6,488 nucleotides of DNA, from assembly GCA_021789565.1 (NCBI GenBank), contig JAJYJL010000491.1, positions 1 through 6,488 on the forward strand. Reading direction: 5' to 3'. Below are positions 5,874-6,488 of the stretch, piece after piece. Position 1 is the first letter of the stretch; each line of letters starts with the position of its first letter. A program made the position numbers and the translations under genes. This DNA comes from Acidobacteriota bacterium. Lineage in GTDB: Bacteria; Acidobacteriota; Terriglobia; UBA7540. The notes beneath the pieces are model-generated. The model made no database searches and was not told the DNA's origin. It saw only the letters and a program-made list of their open reading frames with translations.

Positions 5874-6488
5874 TTGGCCCATCGAGCATAGTCCGCTCGA
5901 AGGATTTGGATCTCAAGCTGGCATTCGTCGCATTGCATCGGAACATCGCAGGATTCAGCTCTCGGTGTCGCTTCCCTCAGCTTTTCGCCGCAAGGGCAGA
6001 CAAAGCCGTGCAACCGGGCGGGGTTCCCATACACCAGTCCATAGTCCGGTACAGCGTGCGTGACCACCGCCCCCGATCCCACCATGGCCCAGCGGCCGAT
6101 CGTCACTCCGCATACAATCGTCGCGTGCGCGCCGATGGATGCGCCCATCCGGACGAGCGTTTCGCTGACGGTCCAATCGTCCAGACGCTTCAGAGTCCCA
6201 TCCGGATTGATCGCGCGCGGCCATCGATCGTTCGTGAAGACGCAGTGCGGTCCGCAAAAGACCCCGTCTTCCAGCGTCACGCCGTGATACACGGAGATGC
6301 CGTTCTGAATCTTGACGTTATTCCCGATATGAACGCCCGAATCGATGTAAACCCCTTTGCTCAGGATGCAGTCGCGGCCGACCACAGCGCCTTCGCGCAC
6401 TTGGCACTGCTGCCAGATTTTTGTGTTTTCGCCGATGCTCGCATCAGAGGAGACATCCGCCGTGGGGTGGGTATAAAAGCTCGATTTC
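5870..6488 (-). CDS. Left-handed beta-helix sugar N-acetyltransferase, WbpD/WlbB/FdtC-like (5' end cut by window edge)
   Basis: The frame is open to the right edge. The 205 visible residues begin at the usual N-terminal family motif, FYTHPTADVSSDASIGENTK (visible residues 4-23) then IWQQCQVREGAVVG, so the true start is probably only a few codons outside. A GTG at 6400 also exists but lies inside the conserved helix and is not the start. Hexapeptide repeats form a left-handed beta-helix, with the typical loop VFCGPHCVFTNDRWPRA (visible residues 76-92), then further hexads (IGAHATIVCGVTIG) and the closing VPDYGLVYGNPAR. Such trimeric cytoplasmic enzymes transfer acetyl from acetyl-CoA to the amino group of a nucleotide-linked amino sugar (UDP-3-amino-uronate in WbpD/WlbB; dTDP-3-amino-6-deoxyhexose in FdtC). 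The tail holds CPC (164, 166) and C180, C186, C189, a zinc-ribbon-like set. The gene is richer in G+C than its neighbours. The substrate is not settled by the sequence. Confidence 0.92.
   Translation of the reverse strand, partial: KSSFYTHPTADVSSDASIGENTKIWQQCQVREGAVVGRDCILSKGVYIDSGVHIGNNVKIQNGISVYHGVTLEDGVFCGPHCVFTNDRWPRAINPDGTLKRLDDWTVSETLVRMGASIGAHATIVCGVTIGRWAMVGSGAVVTHAVPDYGLVYGNPARLHGFVCPCGEKLREATPRAESCDVPMQCDECQLEIQILRADYARWAK

Noticed and set aside
5619..5891. 90-codon plus-strand ORF crossing the gap
   Set aside because: Rich in Arg, His and Cys with no family resemblance, no SD, and runs antisense into the acetyltransferase; most likely chance.
5870..6400. GTG at 6400 as start of the acetyltransferase
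   Set aside because: The 29 codons upstream encode the conserved FYTHPTADV...IGENTKIW segment of the family, so the gene starts beyond the window edge.
1..6488. A defence, mobile or otherwise undescribed system hidden in the window
   Set aside because: All substantial coding sequence belongs to known polysaccharide-biosynthesis families; no repeats, CRISPR-like arrays, transposase fragments or RNA genes were seen on either strand.

Overview
The window is a piece of a bacterial surface-polysaccharide (O-antigen, capsule or exopolysaccharide) biosynthesis cluster. Every gene I can support is on the minus strand, so transcription runs from high to low coordinates. In that order they are: a left-handed beta-helix sugar N-acetyltransferase (5' end outside the window), a 278-base gap, a Wzx-type flippase, a UDP-galactopyranose-mutase-like FAD oxidoreductase broken by a frameshift, a GT4 glycosyltransferase, a GT2 glycosyltransferase, and the N-terminal half of a GalE-like NAD-dependent sugar epimerase (3' end outside the window). 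The organism cannot be named. Moderate G+C, SD-like sites, TTG starts and a Wzx-dependent pathway fit a bacterium, probably Gram-negative, but no gene is taxon-specific.

Layout. From the flippase to the epimerase, genes are separated by 13-18 bases or overlap by 4 (TTGA), as in one operon. A plausible sigma-70-type promoter (TTGGCG, 17 bases, TATGAT) lies just before the flippase. The acetyltransferase on the other side of the gap is visibly richer in G+C: three 60-base blocks hand-counted at 60-67%, against 42-55% in blocks sampled from four of the other genes. The gap may therefore be a seam between two modules. It holds only two short unrecognised ORFs, one starting in an ATGA overlap with the acetyltransferase stop.

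Working model (inference). The epimerase and the acetyltransferase make or modify nucleotide sugars. The flavoprotein, related to UDP-galactopyranose mutase and protoporphyrinogen oxidase, may rearrange or oxidise a sugar nucleotide. The GT2 (GlfT2/rhamnosyltransferase-like) and GT4 enzymes add sugars to a lipid-linked repeat unit on the cytoplasmic face, and the flippase moves that unit across the inner membrane. No initiating phosphoglycosyltransferase, polymerase or ligase is visible, so the cluster continues beyond the window.

The most notable observation is the frameshift in the flavoprotein gene near 3816-3821. The family sequence continues cleanly in the next frame straight after it, so this is a very recent mutation, a sequencing error, or less likely a recoding site. 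I found no evidence for an undescribed system: no RNA gene, CRISPR array, mobile element or defence module.
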